Positions 8,057 to 16,737 of a stretch of 42,981 nt of DNA are shown one piece after another; positions within the stretch are counted from its first letter, which is position 1; the number at the start of each line of letters is the position of its first letter. The stretch comes from an uncultured bacterium (GTDB taxonomy: Bacteria > Bacillota > Clostridia > Lachnospirales > Lachnospiraceae): NCBI GenBank assembly GCA_947177425.1, contig CAMWUN010000029.1, positions 1-42,981 on the forward strand. The letters are read 5' to 3'. The notes below the pieces were generated by a model, which worked only from the letters and a program-made list of their open reading frames with translations, did no database searches and was not told the DNA's origin. The translations under genes and the position numbers were made by a program.

Positions 8057-10219
8057 ATGGCTGAAGAATTTAGCACAGATGGCATGCTTGACATATACCT
8101 TTTTGAAAATGAGCAGCTCCTTGAACAGTTGCAGGAAAGAGTCCTGGATCAGAAAGACGCGGACTGCTTTGATGAGGACAGCATAAATGAAATCTTCAGA
8201 ACCATGCATACCATTAAAGGATCTTCAGGTATCATGATGTTTGATAATATAACTGCTGTATCACATAAACTCGAGGATGTGTTTTTCTATTTAAGAGAGT
8301 CCCATCCCGAGAATGTTCCTCATCTGGAATTGGTAGAGCATGTGTTGGAAGTGGAGGATTTCATTTCCAATGAAATGGAAAAGATCCGAAACGGCGATCC
8401 GGTGGACGGTGATGCCAGTGGAATCATAGCGGGTCTGGATAAGTTTTTGGAAATGATTAAGAACGGAGGGACAAGAGGGGACGCAGAGGAGCCTCCTGTA
8501 AATGTGCATGAGGAACCGAAGCAGTTTTATATAGCGCCTGTTGCCACAAACGCCAGCCGTTTTTACAAAATTTATCTTACCTTTTTCCCGGAAACGGAAA
8601 TGGCAAATGTACATGCCTACAAAACGGTATATGCATTAAAAGAAATAGCGGAAGATCTGCTCTATTCTCCGGAGGATATTATTTCGGACGAAAAGAGTGG
8701 AGAAATTATTCTGGAAGAAGGATTCAGAATCCTCTTACAGGCCCAGTGTACAGAAGAAGATATACGCGAGATTATCGGCGTAGGCTATGATATCAAAAAA
8801 GTTGATATTTTTGAATGTAAGGCAGAGGAGTTCCTGCAGGGCTTTGATTTTGGAGAACAAAATATACAGATAGACTTAGAGTCCAGTGTGGAGGCCATAG
8901 AGTCCAAGGCCCAGGAGAAGGCTGAAGAAGGGGAGGAAAATGCAGAAGAAAAGAAACCCGAGAAGCCCAAGATAGCGCCAGGTGACTTCGTAATCAAATC
9001 CAAGGAGCCAGGAAAGCAGAAGAGGCTTGCAAAAGATAAGCCCAAGGCAGAAAAAGCTTCATTTATCAGTGTCAATGTAAGCAAGATGGATCAGCTTATG
9101 GAACTGATTGGAGAGTTGGTTATCGCTGAATCAGTTGTGCTTCAAAACCCTGATTTGAAAGTACCGGGCTTAAATCTGAACAGCTTTAATAAGGCTGCGG
9201 CACAGTTGTCTAAGATATCCACGGATTTGCAGAATGTTATCATGTCCATGCGTATGGTGTCGCTGACCAATACTTTCCAGAAGATGAACCGTATTGTGTT
9301 CGATGTGTCCAGGAAGCTTGGTAAGGATATCGAGTTTGAAATGATTGGGGAAAACACGGAGGTGGATAAGAATATTATCGAACACATTTCCGATCCTCTG
9401 ATGCATCTGGTCAGAAATGCTGTTGACCATGGTATTGAAACCAACAAGGAGCGGGCTGAAAGCGGCAAGCCGGATAAAGGAAAAGTTACCCTGTCGGCAA
9501 AGACAGAAGCTGGAAAAGTATGGATCAGCGTGGAGGATAACGGCAAGGGACTTGACCGGGAAAAGATACTGGCAAAAGCAAGGAAACAGGGGCTTCTGGA
9601 TGACGGGAAAGTGGATTCCGCTTACACTGACAAGGAAGTATACCAGTTCATTACGCTGCCTGGATTCTCCACTAACGAGCAGGTTACTGAATACTCCGGA
9701 AGGGGTGTGGGAATGGATGTGGTTGTCCAGAATATCCAGAAAATAGGCGGTACGCTGGATATTGAAAGTACCCAGGGATTCGGAAGCAGTATGAGCCTGA
9801 AGATCCCTCTCACCCTTGCAATTATCGACGGTATTGTCATGGAGACAGGTTCTTCTGCATTTGTCCTTGAAACCGGAGTTATTAAGGAGTTTGTCCGCGT
9901 AAAAGAAGACATGATGGTTCATGAGCCTAACGGCGATGAATACGTTATGATACGCGGCGAGTGTTTCCCTGTAATCTGGCTGGGTAAACGCTATGGCATG
10001 ACAAATTACACAGAGTCAGTGGAAGACGGCGTGATGCTGATTCTTGAAGTGGAAGAAAAGAAGATTTGTGTTTTTGTTGATAAACTGATTGGCGAGCAGG
10101 AAATTGTTGTTAAGCCGATTCCTTCCTACATTAAGAAGGTCAGAGGTTTATCTGGCTGTACACAGCTTGGCGACGGAAGCATTGCTTTGATATTGGATGC
10201 TGCCGGATTAATAGAATAA
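8057..10219 (+). CDS. cheA: chemotaxis histidine kinase CheA
   Basis: The 720-residue kinase has the standard order. P1 is an Hpt domain with H51 in MHTIKGSSGIM. A P2-like region (~175-270) follows, then a long charged linker rich in Glu, Lys and Pro (~285-335). The P3 dimerisation helices start near MDQLMELIGELV. The P4 ATPase has HLVRNAVDHGIE, VEDNGKGLD and GRGVGMDVV. The C-terminal P5 is the CheW-like regulatory domain. It phosphorylates CheY and CheB under receptor control. AAGAAAGGAGAAGGAT precedes the ATG. All catalytic boxes look intact. Because REC domains of the two HD-GYP-type regulators are encoded nearby, cross-phosphorylation is conceivable but is inference. Confidence 0.96.
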   Translation: MAEEFSTDGMLDIYLFENEQLLEQLQERVLDQKDADCFDEDSINEIFRTMHTIKGSSGIMMFDNITAVSHKLEDVFFYLRESHPENVPHLELVEHVLEVEDFISNEMEKIRNGDPVDGDASGIIAGLDKFLEMIKNGGTRGDAEEPPVNVHEEPKQFYIAPVATNASRFYKIYLTFFPETEMANVHAYKTVYALKEIAEDLLYSPEDIISDEKSGEIILEEGFRILLQAQCTEEDIREIIGVGYDIKKVDIFECKAEEFLQGFDFGEQNIQIDLESSVEAIESKAQEKAEEGEENAEEKKPEKPKIAPGDFVIKSKEPGKQKRLAKDKPKAEKASFISVNVSKMDQLMELIGELVIAESVVLQNPDLKVPGLNLNSFNKAAAQLSKISTDLQNVIMSMRMVSLTNTFQKMNRIVFDVSRKLGKDIEFEMIGENTEVDKNIIEHISDPLMHLVRNAVDHGIETNKERAESGKPDKGKVTLSAKTEAGKVWISVEDNGKGLDREKILAKARKQGLLDDGKVDSAYTDKEVYQFITLPGFSTNEQVTEYSGRGVGMDVVVQNIQKIGGTLDIESTQGFGSSMSLKIPLTLAIIDGIVMETGSSAFVLETGVIKEFVRVKEDMMVHEPNGDEYVMIRGECFPVIWLGKRYGMTNYTESVEDGVMLILEVEEKKICVFVDKLIGEQEIVVKPIPSYIKKVRGLSGCTQLGDGSIALILDAAGLIE

Positions 10220-10237
10220 AATGATAGAAAGGAAACG

Positions 10238-10804
10238 GTGTTGTATATGGATGGAATAAGCGAAAAGAAGCATACGCAGGAAAACCAGAGTCAAACCGCT
10301 CCCGACGAACGCGACGCAGATAAAAGCATGTATATGACTTTTAAGTCTGGAAATGAGTATTACGGGCTGAAAATTGAATATGTCAGCGAAATAATACAGT
10401 TTCAGGCGATTACGCCGATTCCGGAGACAGAAGATTATATCAGGGGACTGATTAATCTGAGAGGTAAAGTCATTCCTGTTATCGATGTCCGGCTGCGGTT
10501 TAGACAAAAGCCCTTTGAGTATGACGACAGAACCTGCATTATTGTCCTTAACGTAAAATCCATGCTGGTGGGACTAATCGTAGAAAAGATTGCGGAAGTG
10601 GTTGATATTGCGGAAGACAATATACTGCCGCCCCCGACCCTTGGACGTGTGGAAAAGGCGCAGAGCAAATATGTGTACGGTATCGGCAAGGTAGGGGATT
10701 CCGTTAAGCTGCTGCTGGATCCAGACAGGCTGCTGAACGATGAGGACTTATCATCACTCGAACATGGTGATGAAAATGATAGTGATGAAGAAAGAGAGGC
10801 TTAA
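10238..10804 (+). CDS. cheW: CheW coupling protein
   Basis: The protein of about 185-188 residues consists of one CheW domain (~30-170), with the typical [20 protein letters not shown] start and [21 protein letters not shown] centre. CheW bridges chemoreceptors and CheA in the array. Three starts are possible: GTG 10238, TTG 10241 and ATG 10247. AAAGGA at 10228-10233 gives the most normal spacing to the TTG, so the exact start is uncertain. The N-terminal ~25 residues are polar and the C-terminal ~20 strongly acidic, both outside the conserved fold. It lies between cheA and the receptor gene. Confidence 0.94.
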   Translation: MLYMDGISEKKHTQENQSQTAPDERDADKSMYMTFKSGNEYYGLKIEYVSEIIQFQAITPIPETEDYIRGLINLRGKVIPVIDVRLRFRQKPFEYDDRTCIIVLNVKSMLVGLIVEKIAEVVDIAEDNILPPPTLGRVEKAQSKYVYGIGKVGDSVKLLLDPDRLLNDEDLSSLEHGDENDSDEEREA

Positions 10805-10809
10805 ATGTA

Positions 10810-12162
10810 ATGAAAAACATGAAGATGAAAACAAAATTGATATTGGGATTTTTTATTCCTGTTGTACTTACTGTCATTAATATGATATTCAGTAATATGA
10901 CAACAGAGGGAGCGCTTAATTTTACGGATGAACTTAAGCAGCATGAATATATTAAGCATGCATCCTGGTTCACATATGCCACCACCGGTGCGTCCATCGT
11001 GATAACAGTTATTGTTGCACTGGCGCTTATCAAAGCAATAGAAAGATCTGTTAAGCAGTTGTCTGATGCAGCAAAGCTGATTGCATTAGGCCAGGTAACA
11101 AAGGTTAAGATGGTTAAATATGCAAACGACGAGTTTGGTGAACTGGTAGACGAGTACACGAAGGTAATTGACAACATCAAATATCAGGCTTCTGTTGCAG
11201 AAGAAGTATCAAACGGAAATCTGACAATTAGTGTGAAGCCAAGTTCTACAGATGACGTACTGGGTAATTCACTTAAGAAACTGGTAGAAGATAACTTTAA
11301 TGCATTGTCAAGTATCAGCGAAGCAGGATCCCAGGTAACAGTCAGCTCCTCACAGGTAGCAAGCGCAAGCCAGGCGCTGGCACAGGGTTCAACGGAGCAG
11401 GCAAGCGCAATTGAAGAAATTACAGCCTCTATTGATGAAATCGCAGACAAGACCAAACAGAATGCAGAGCAGGCAAATGAAGCTTCCGGCCTGGTAAGCG
11501 TAGCCATTGAAGATGTGAAAAAAGGCAACGAGCAGATGAAGAGTATGATGGCTGCAATGGAAGACATCAACAAGTCATCAGAAAGCATCTCCAGGATTAT
11601 CAAAGTTATTGATGATATTGCATTCCAGACCAATATCCTTGCACTGAACGCAGCAGTTGAAGCAGCAAGGGCAGGCGAGGCAGGAAAAGGCTTCGCAGTA
11701 GTTGCAGAGGAAGTAAGAAGCCTTGCAGCCAAGAGTGCGGCAGCAGCAGCAGAGACAGCAGAACTTATTGAAGCTTCTATCAACAAGGTTAATTCAGGAA
11801 GCAGGATTGCAGACGAAACAGCAAAGGCTATGGATACGATTGCAAACGTAGTGCATCAGAGTGAAGTGATTATTAACGGTATTGCAGAATCCTCCAACTA
11901 TCAGGCAACAGCAGTGGCACAGATTGAGCAGGCAATTTCACAGGTATCACAGGTGGTACAGACAAACTCTGCTACCAGTGAGGAATGTGCGGCAGCCAGC
12001 GAGGAACTTTCCAACCAGGCATCCAGAATGAGAGAAATGCTCTCCATTTATAACTTAGGTGCAGGCACAGGTTCTTCTTCTTACAAGAGTTCCTATAATA
12101 GTTCTGTATCAAATGCAAATGAGCAGATTATCTCCCTTGGCGATGATTTCGGCAAATATTAA
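10810..12162 (+). CDS. methyl-accepting chemotaxis protein with minimal external domain
   Basis: The receptor has 450 residues. Two membrane segments lie at ~9-27 and ~53-73, separated by only about 26 residues, so there is no folded external ligand domain. A HAMP-like region follows (~74-130), then a long coiled-coil signalling domain with the conserved tip around [23 protein letters not shown] and [10 protein letters not shown]. The tail is Ser/Tyr-rich and has no CheR-binding pentapeptide. It should form arrays with CheA and CheW, sensing membrane state or an internal signal, or being driven by another protein. It starts six bases after the cheW stop and is followed by a strong terminator, closing the locus. 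Confidence 0.94.
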   Translation: MKNMKMKTKLILGFFIPVVLTVINMIFSNMTTEGALNFTDELKQHEYIKHASWFTYATTGASIVITVIVALALIKAIERSVKQLSDAAKLIALGQVTKVKMVKYANDEFGELVDEYTKVIDNIKYQASVAEEVSNGNLTISVKPSSTDDVLGNSLKKLVEDNFNALSSISEAGSQVTVSSSQVASASQALAQGSTEQASAIEEITASIDEIADKTKQNAEQANEASGLVSVAIEDVKKGNEQMKSMMAAMEDINKSSESISRIIKVIDDIAFQTNILALNAAVEAARAGEAGKGFAVVAEEVRSLAAKSAAAAAETAELIEASINKVNSGSRIADETAKAMDTIANVVHQSEVIINGIAESSNYQATAVAQIEQAISQVSQVVQTNSATSEECAAASEELSNQASRMREMLSIYNLGAGTGSSSYKSSYNSSVSNANEQIISLGDDFGKY

Positions 12163-12260
12163 TTTCTGCGGACAGCAGGCTGGGTGAGCAGGTTTGCAGA
12201 TACAAACGCTGTCCGATACATTTGGCGGCTTTTGTGAAGAGTAAAAGTAAAATGAATTAT

Positions 12261-12290
12261 GGCACAGGAGTTTTCACTCCTGTGCCTTTT
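12261..12290 (+). terminator. rho-independent terminator ending the chemosensory locus
   Basis: A perfect 10-bp stem (12261-12270 with 12277-12286) has a six-base loop and is followed by TTTT. It lies about 100 bases after the receptor stop and 25 bases before the next start codon. Nothing else recognisable lies between 12163 and 12260. Confidence 0.87.
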
Positions 12291-12314
12291 ATCATAAAAG
12301 AAAGGAAATGGAAC

Positions 12315-12755
12315 ATGCGGTATTTTGCAGTGATTGCTGGGATTTTTGGGCTGGAACTGAAAATTAAGAATCATATAGAAGAAACGAAAACAGAAGGAAA
12401 AACAGAAGAAAAATATGGCGGTTTTCTGCTGGTTAGAAAGCACCACAACAGAGGGGCATTTTTAAATTTGGGAGAAAAAAGGCGCCGGACGATAATGGTA
12501 TGTTCTCTGGTACTGACAATTGCCCTAACAATCCTGTATATACTTACCCTGGGGAAAGCGGGAAAAGGGCTCTTAAAATGGGGGCTTACACTGCTTCTGG
12601 GGGGCGCTTACAGTAATACTTATGACAGGCTTGTGCGAAAGTATGTGGTGGATTACGTAAGCTTCAATGTTCCGGGAAGACTGAAAAAAGTAATATTTAA
12701 TATCGGAGATTTCTGTATCATGATAGGGGCGATGCTCTGTGTGCTGGGGTGGTAA
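12315..12755 (+). CDS. divergent signal peptidase II (LspA)-like membrane protein
   Basis: The 146-residue protein has about four membrane segments. It carries the LspA signature set: HHNRGAF (compare HNxGAAF), GGAYSNTYDR with YVVDY (compare GGAxGNxxDR..VVDF) and FNIGDFCIMIG (compare FNxADxxI). Both predicted catalytic aspartates, in NTYDR and NIGD, are present. LspA cleaves signal peptides from diacylglyceryl prolipoproteins. The reading frame is open further upstream, but that stretch covers the terminator at 12261-12290, so the ATG at 12315, preceded by AAAGGAAATGG, is preferred. It lacks the usual neighbours (for example rluD-type genes) and is divergent, so it may be a second, specialised copy. 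Confidence 0.72.
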   Translation: MRYFAVIAGIFGLELKIKNHIEETKTEGKTEEKYGGFLLVRKHHNRGAFLNLGEKRRRTIMVCSLVLTIALTILYILTLGKAGKGLLKWGLTLLLGGAYSNTYDRLVRKYVVDYVSFNVPGRLKKVIFNIGDFCIMIGAMLCVLGW

Positions 12756-12870
12756 GCTGTGCCCGGCAAAGTTTTGCTTTCTGCGGACATCCTGCCCGCT
12801 GGCCGATCTATGAAAAGCCACTGCAATTCTTATAAAATAAATATATTTATAAATATATTCAAAAATGGCC

Positions 12871-12899
12871 TTGACAAAATCCTTTTAATGAACTATTGT
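12871..12899 (+). promoter_or_regulatory. promoter of the GntR/ABC operon
   Basis: A perfect TTGACA (12871-12876) is separated by 17 bases from TATTGT (12894-12899). The -10 overlaps the operator described at 12895-12918. A 20-base perfect AT palindrome (12840-12859) lies just upstream of the -35. Confidence 0.65.
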
Positions 12900-12918
12900 A
12901 TTAATATAGTGATACAAT
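12895..12918. promoter_or_regulatory. inverted-repeat operator, probably for the GntR regulator
   Basis: Seven-base arms ATTGTAT (12895-12901) and ATACAAT (12912-12918) are separated by ten bases. The site covers the -10 box and probable start point and lies 22 bases before the gntR start. A bound repressor would block transcription, as is usual for autoregulated YtrA-type GntR operons. Confidence 0.65.
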
Positions 12919-12940
12919 TATAAGAGAAAGGAAGATGCAG

Positions 12941-13312
12941 ATGGCATGGAATTTAGACTCTGACCGTCCCATTTATGCCCAGATTTTAGAGGTGATACAG
13001 TTTCGGATTATTGCCGGGCAGTATAAGAGCGGAACGAAGATACCCAGCGTCCGGGAACTGGCGGCTGAAGCAGGGGTGAACCCTAATACGATGCAGAAAG
13101 CGTTGACGGAACTGGAGCGCAGCGGTTTGGTGATGGCACTTAGAACGAGCGGCAGGATTGTGACGGAGGATGTGGAAATGATTAGAGAAACCCGGAATAA
13201 ACTTGCGCAGGAGCAGATACGCGAGTTTATTGACAGAATGAAAAAACTGGGATTTGAGAAAGAGGAAATTGTGGAATTGCTTACACAGACAGGAGGGGAG
13301 AAGCATGAATGA
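12941..13312 (+). CDS. GntR-family regulator, YtrA subfamily
   Basis: The 123-residue protein has a winged helix at ~10-75 (PIYAQILEVIQFRIIAGQYKSGTKIPSVRELAAEAGVNPNTMQKALTEL region) and only a short helical C-terminal dimerisation tail. That short form and its place before an ABC transporter define the YtrA subgroup. It likely represses its own operon through the inverted repeat at 12895-12918. Starts at 12935 and 12941 are both possible; 12941 gives eight bases to AAGGA and is preferred. Its last eight bases overlap the ATPase gene, so translation is probably coupled. The inducer is unknown; in this subgroup cell-wall-active compounds are a common theme. Confidence 0.9.
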   Translation: MAWNLDSDRPIYAQILEVIQFRIIAGQYKSGTKIPSVRELAAEAGVNPNTMQKALTELERSGLVMALRTSGRIVTEDVEMIRETRNKLAQEQIREFIDRMKKLGFEKEEIVELLTQTGGEKHE

Positions 13313-14006
13313 GCTGGTGGTTGTAAATAACCTTACCAAGGTCTATGAAAAGAAAAAGATAGCTCTGGATCATATGAACCTTATTATACCAAGGGGAAAA
13401 ATCATCGGGCTTCTCGGGCCGAACGGAAGCGGTAAAACGACACTGATTAAGCTGGTCAACGGACTGCTGACGGCAACGGAGGGAGAAATTTTAATTAATG
13501 GCAGCCAGCCGGGGCCGGAAAGCAAAAGCTGTGTATCTTATCTGCCAGAGAGGACTTATTTCCAAAACAGCATGAAGATTAGCGAACTTATTAGTTTCTT
13601 TACGGATTTTTATAAAGATTTCCGGCCCGAGAGGGCAAAGATGATGCTTTCCAATTTGGGAATACATGAGGACGCCCGGTTAAAGACGCTTTCCAAAGGC
13701 ACAAAGGAAAAGGTGCAGCTCATCATGGTTATGAGCAGGGAAGCGCAGTTATATATTCTGGATGAGCCTATAGCAGGCGTTGACCCGGCAGCAAGGGATT
13801 ATATTTTAAAGACAATTATTTCAAATTACAATGAAAATGCAACTGTGCTGATATCAACCCACCTGATTTCCGATATAGAGAAGGTTCTGGACGAGGTCAT
13901 TTTTATCCGGAACGGAAGGATACTGCTTCACGATACAGTGGAAAACATCCGGGAGTGCAAAGGAAAATCAGTAGATGCATATTTCAGGGAGGTGTTCGCA
14001 TGTTAG
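13305..14006 (+). CDS. ABC transporter ATP-binding protein
   Basis: The 233-residue ATPase has Walker A GPNGSGKTTLIKL, a signature loop LSKGTKEKVQL (a change from the usual LSGGQ that is common in YtrB/BcrA-like ATPases), Walker B LYILDEPIAGVDP and the switch histidine in STHLISDIE. It should power the permease encoded next. The ATG at 13305 follows AGGAGGGGAG and overlaps the gntR stop by eight bases; its own stop overlaps the permease start by seven bases. The operon type suggests export or defence at the membrane, but the substrate is not evident. Confidence 0.92.
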   Translation: MNELVVVNNLTKVYEKKKIALDHMNLIIPRGKIIGLLGPNGSGKTTLIKLVNGLLTATEGEILINGSQPGPESKSCVSYLPERTYFQNSMKISELISFFTDFYKDFRPERAKMMLSNLGIHEDARLKTLSKGTKEKVQLIMVMSREAQLYILDEPIAGVDPAARDYILKTIISNYNENATVLISTHLISDIEKVLDEVIFIRNGRILLHDTVENIRECKGKSVDAYFREVFAC

Positions 14007-14851
14007 GGAAATTGCTTAAACATGAGTGGAAAGCGGTCTGGAAGGTGCCGATGCTCTTAATCGGGATATTGATGATAATGGCAATGGTAGCAGGGTTCAC
14101 CTTTGTCCTGCCTGTATGGGATAGTGAATGGGTAGGACTTCCCCTTTCCGGTGTGATGCTGATTATGCTGTTTTATTTTACCATAATAGCGGTCAGTATC
14201 GGAATTACTATTTACTTTGCGGTACGTTATTATAAGAATATGTTTACAGATGAGGGCTATCTGACCCATACGCTGCCAGTCAGCGCGCGCCAGCTTCTGC
14301 TCAATAAAGTCATTACTATGAGCGCATGGAATCTGATTGCCATTGTAGCAGTTGGTCTGAGTCTGCTATTGTTTGGGGGGATTACCCTGTGGGCGCTGAT
14401 GCCCAAGGATAGCAGCTTTGCCAGAGAGGTTATCGAGTCCTTTGCCGAAGCAATAGAAGGCTGGCCGGAGGCATTAAGCTCTCCTTATATGAAAGGATTT
14501 ACAGGATTCTGTATCAGCTTATTGCTTATGGTTCTGTCAGGGTCATTCAGCGGAACCATGATGATAGTCGGCTCCATCAATCTGGGGCAGATGGTGAGGA
14601 AACACAGGATATTGGGATCTATTGGTGCATATTTTGCAATTAATGCCGTAATACAGATGTTTAACATGATGGTGATGATGCCGGTAATGTTTGGGGTTGA
14701 AAATTCTGTAAGCAGATGGGAGGGGGATATGTCACCATTTCCGATGTTTACAAGATTTTATATGATTATGACAGTAATAACCCTGGCGGCAGCGGTGGGG
14801 CTGTATTTCATGAGCGAATACCTGCTCCGAAGGCAGTTGGAACTGGAATAG
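14000..14851 (+). CDS. ABC transporter permease (YtrC/ABC-2-like)
   Basis: The 283-residue protein has about six hydrophobic segments (~15-36, 48-80, 108-135, 170-200, 205-235, 250-275) and begins with the typical cytoplasmic start MLGKLLKHEWKAVWK. It should form the membrane part of the exporter with the ATPase at 13305. The ATG at 14000 follows GGGAGGTG and overlaps the ATPase stop. The protein ends in a basic tail after the last membrane segment. Sequence does not reveal the substrate. Confidence 0.87.
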   Translation: MLGKLLKHEWKAVWKVPMLLIGILMIMAMVAGFTFVLPVWDSEWVGLPLSGVMLIMLFYFTIIAVSIGITIYFAVRYYKNMFTDEGYLTHTLPVSARQLLLNKVITMSAWNLIAIVAVGLSLLLFGGITLWALMPKDSSFAREVIESFAEAIEGWPEALSSPYMKGFTGFCISLLLMVLSGSFSGTMMIVGSINLGQMVRKHRILGSIGAYFAINAVIQMFNMMVMMPVMFGVENSVSRWEGDMSPFPMFTRFYMIMTVITLAAAVGLYFMSEYLLRRQLELE

Positions 14852-14885
14852 TGTGGGAAGCACTTGAAAATATATGGAGGTTCTT

Positions 14886-16580
14886 ATGGCAAGGACAGTT
14901 GCGATAGGGATTCAGGATTTTGAAGAGTTAATAGAAAAAAAATATTTTTATATTGACAAAACCTCTTTTATAAAAGAATGGTGGGACGGGGGCGACAGTG
15001 TTACGCTGATTACCCGTCCACGCCGTTTTGGCAAGACGCTGAATATGAGCATGGTAAACCGCTTCTTTTCAAATAAGTATGCGGACAGAGGGGAAGCGTT
15101 TGAAGGGTTATCCATCTGGGAAGATGGAAGTTACCGGATGATACAGGGAACCTATCCGGTTATTAATCTTTCTTTTGCAAATGTGAAGGAAAAAGATTAC
15201 AGGACTGCCCGGAAGAAAATCTGTCAGCTTCTGACGAAGCTTTATGCACAGAATTCCTTTTTGATAGACAGCGGCATTTTGTATGAAACAGACATCAGCT
15301 ATTTTAAACGTGTAAAAGAGGATATGGATGACAGCGATGCTGCCTTTGCATTGTATCAGCTTTCTGATTTTCTATACCGCTATTATGGTAAAAAGGTGAT
15401 AATACTGCTGGACGAATATGATACACCTATGCAGGAAGCCTATGTGAACAGATATTGGGGGGAAATGGCGGCTTTCATAAGAAGCCTGTTTAATTCTTCC
15501 TTTAAGACAAATCCGTGGATGGAGAGGGGGCTTCTGACAGGAATTACCCGAATTAGTAAAGAGTCGATATTTTCTGACCTGAATAATCTCAAGGTGGTCA
15601 CTACAACCTCAGATGAGTATGCGGATTCCTTTGGATTTACCCAGCAGGAAGTATATGCAGCATTGGAGGAGTGCGGACTGGGCGGGGAAAAAGAAAGAGT
15701 CAGGAAATGGTATGATGGATTTGTTTTCGGTACCCGTGAGGATATTTATAATCCCTGGTCTATTTTGAATTTTCTTGATACGGGTAAATATGATACTTAT
15801 TGGGCAAATACCAGTGGAAATTATCTGATAGGCAGACTGGTCCGGGAAGGAAGCAGGTGGGTCAAGATGGTTTTTGAAAGACTGCTTTGCAGGGAGCATC
15901 TGCGATGCGCCATCGATGAACAGATTGTGTATGAACAGCTTGACGATAATGAAAACGCAATTTTAAGCCTTCTTCTGGCCAGCGGCTATCTGAAAGCCGT
16001 CAGGCATGGGAAAATGGATTATCTGGATGACGAAAAGGAACAGATGTATGAACTGGCGCTTACAAACTATGAGGTTGAACGCATGTTTGGAAGCATGGTG
16101 AGAGGATGGTTTTCCAGAACGAAAGCAGATTATAATGATTTTATTCTGGCACTGCTGGATGGGAATCTGGAAGCAATGAACGGTTATATGAACCGTGTGG
16201 CAGTTGGAACTTTCAGCTATTTTGACACTGGGAACAACCCTTCCGGGGATGGACCGGAGCGTTTTTACCATGGCTTTGTGTTGGGACTGCTGGTGGATCT
16301 GCAGGGAAAATATATTATTACGTCTAACAGGGAGAGTGGGTTTGGCAGATATGATGTGATGCTGGAACCGAGAAATCCAAATCAGGACGATGCTATCCTA
16401 ATAGAATTTAAAGTCCACAATGCTGTCAGAGAAAAGAGTATGGAAGATACGGTAAAGGCGGCTTTGAGGCAGATTGAAGAGAAAAAATACGATGCTTATC
16501 TACTGGAAAAGGGGGTACCGCCCGGACGAATACGCAGATATGGTTTTGCTTTTCAGGGAAAAAATGTTTTAATTGGTTAA
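14886..16580 (+). CDS. AAA-ATPase-like protein with PD-(D/E)XK nuclease-like C terminus
   Basis: The 564-residue protein opens with the family mark IGIQDFEELIEKKYFYIDKTSFIKEWW and Walker-A-like RPRRFGKTLNMSM, then a Walker-B-like VIILLDEYDTPMQ. The C-terminal part (~460-564) has the nuclease-fold signature YDVMLEPRNP...AILIEFKVHN and ends in IRRYGFAFQGKNVLIG. This matches the AAA-ATPase-like/DUF1703 pairing that is present in many copies in gut Clostridia and Bacteroidota. Its function is not established; roles in DNA processing or selfish spread have been suggested. The ATG at 14886 follows GGAGG. It stands 34 bases after the ABC permease and may be co-transcribed. Confidence 0.88.
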   Translation: MARTVAIGIQDFEELIEKKYFYIDKTSFIKEWWDGGDSVTLITRPRRFGKTLNMSMVNRFFSNKYADRGEAFEGLSIWEDGSYRMIQGTYPVINLSFANVKEKDYRTARKKICQLLTKLYAQNSFLIDSGILYETDISYFKRVKEDMDDSDAAFALYQLSDFLYRYYGKKVIILLDEYDTPMQEAYVNRYWGEMAAFIRSLFNSSFKTNPWMERGLLTGITRISKESIFSDLNNLKVVTTTSDEYADSFGFTQQEVYAALEECGLGGEKERVRKWYDGFVFGTREDIYNPWSILNFLDTGKYDTYWANTSGNYLIGRLVREGSRWVKMVFERLLCREHLRCAIDEQIVYEQLDDNENAILSLLLASGYLKAVRHGKMDYLDDEKEQMYELALTNYEVERMFGSMVRGWFSRTKADYNDFILALLDGNLEAMNGYMNRVAVGTFSYFDTGNNPSGDGPERFYHGFVLGLLVDLQGKYIITSNRESGFGRYDVMLEPRNPNQDDAILIEFKVHNAVREKSMEDTVKAALRQIEEKKYDAYLLEKGVPPGRIRRYGFAFQGKNVLIG

Positions 16581-16598
16581 TTAGATTATAATAAAAAT

Positions 16599-16690
16599 AC
16601 AGCAGTGTCTTACCGGATATAGGATTCTGAAATCTATATGGAAATTTCAGAAGGGCTATACAGTCAAATTGCCGGAGGCACTGCTGTTTT
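16599..16690. repeat. long nested hairpin between converging genes
   Basis: The outer nine-base arms ACAGCAGTG (16599-16607) and CACTGCTGT (16679-16687) enclose further paired blocks in order: CCGG with CCGG, TATAG with CTATA, and TTCTGAAAT with ATTTCAGAA. TTT follows on the + strand. It could be a two-way terminator for the genes ending at 16580 (+) and 16738 (-), a small structured RNA, or a short terminal-inverted-repeat element. Confidence 0.6.
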
Positions 16691-16737
16691 GTATTAAGTA
16701 ACAATAATAACTGGCGGAAAGCATTGTCTGCTGTTTT

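Noticed and set aside
9170-9922. A 250-codon minus-strand open frame within cheA.
   Set aside because: It lies wholly inside the well-supported cheA frame, has His/Cys-rich shadow composition and no ribosome site.
12163-12260. A c-di-GMP riboswitch or other structured leader near the end of the chemosensory locus.
   Set aside because: No GEMM-like conserved core was seen here; the only clear structure is the terminator at 12261-12290.
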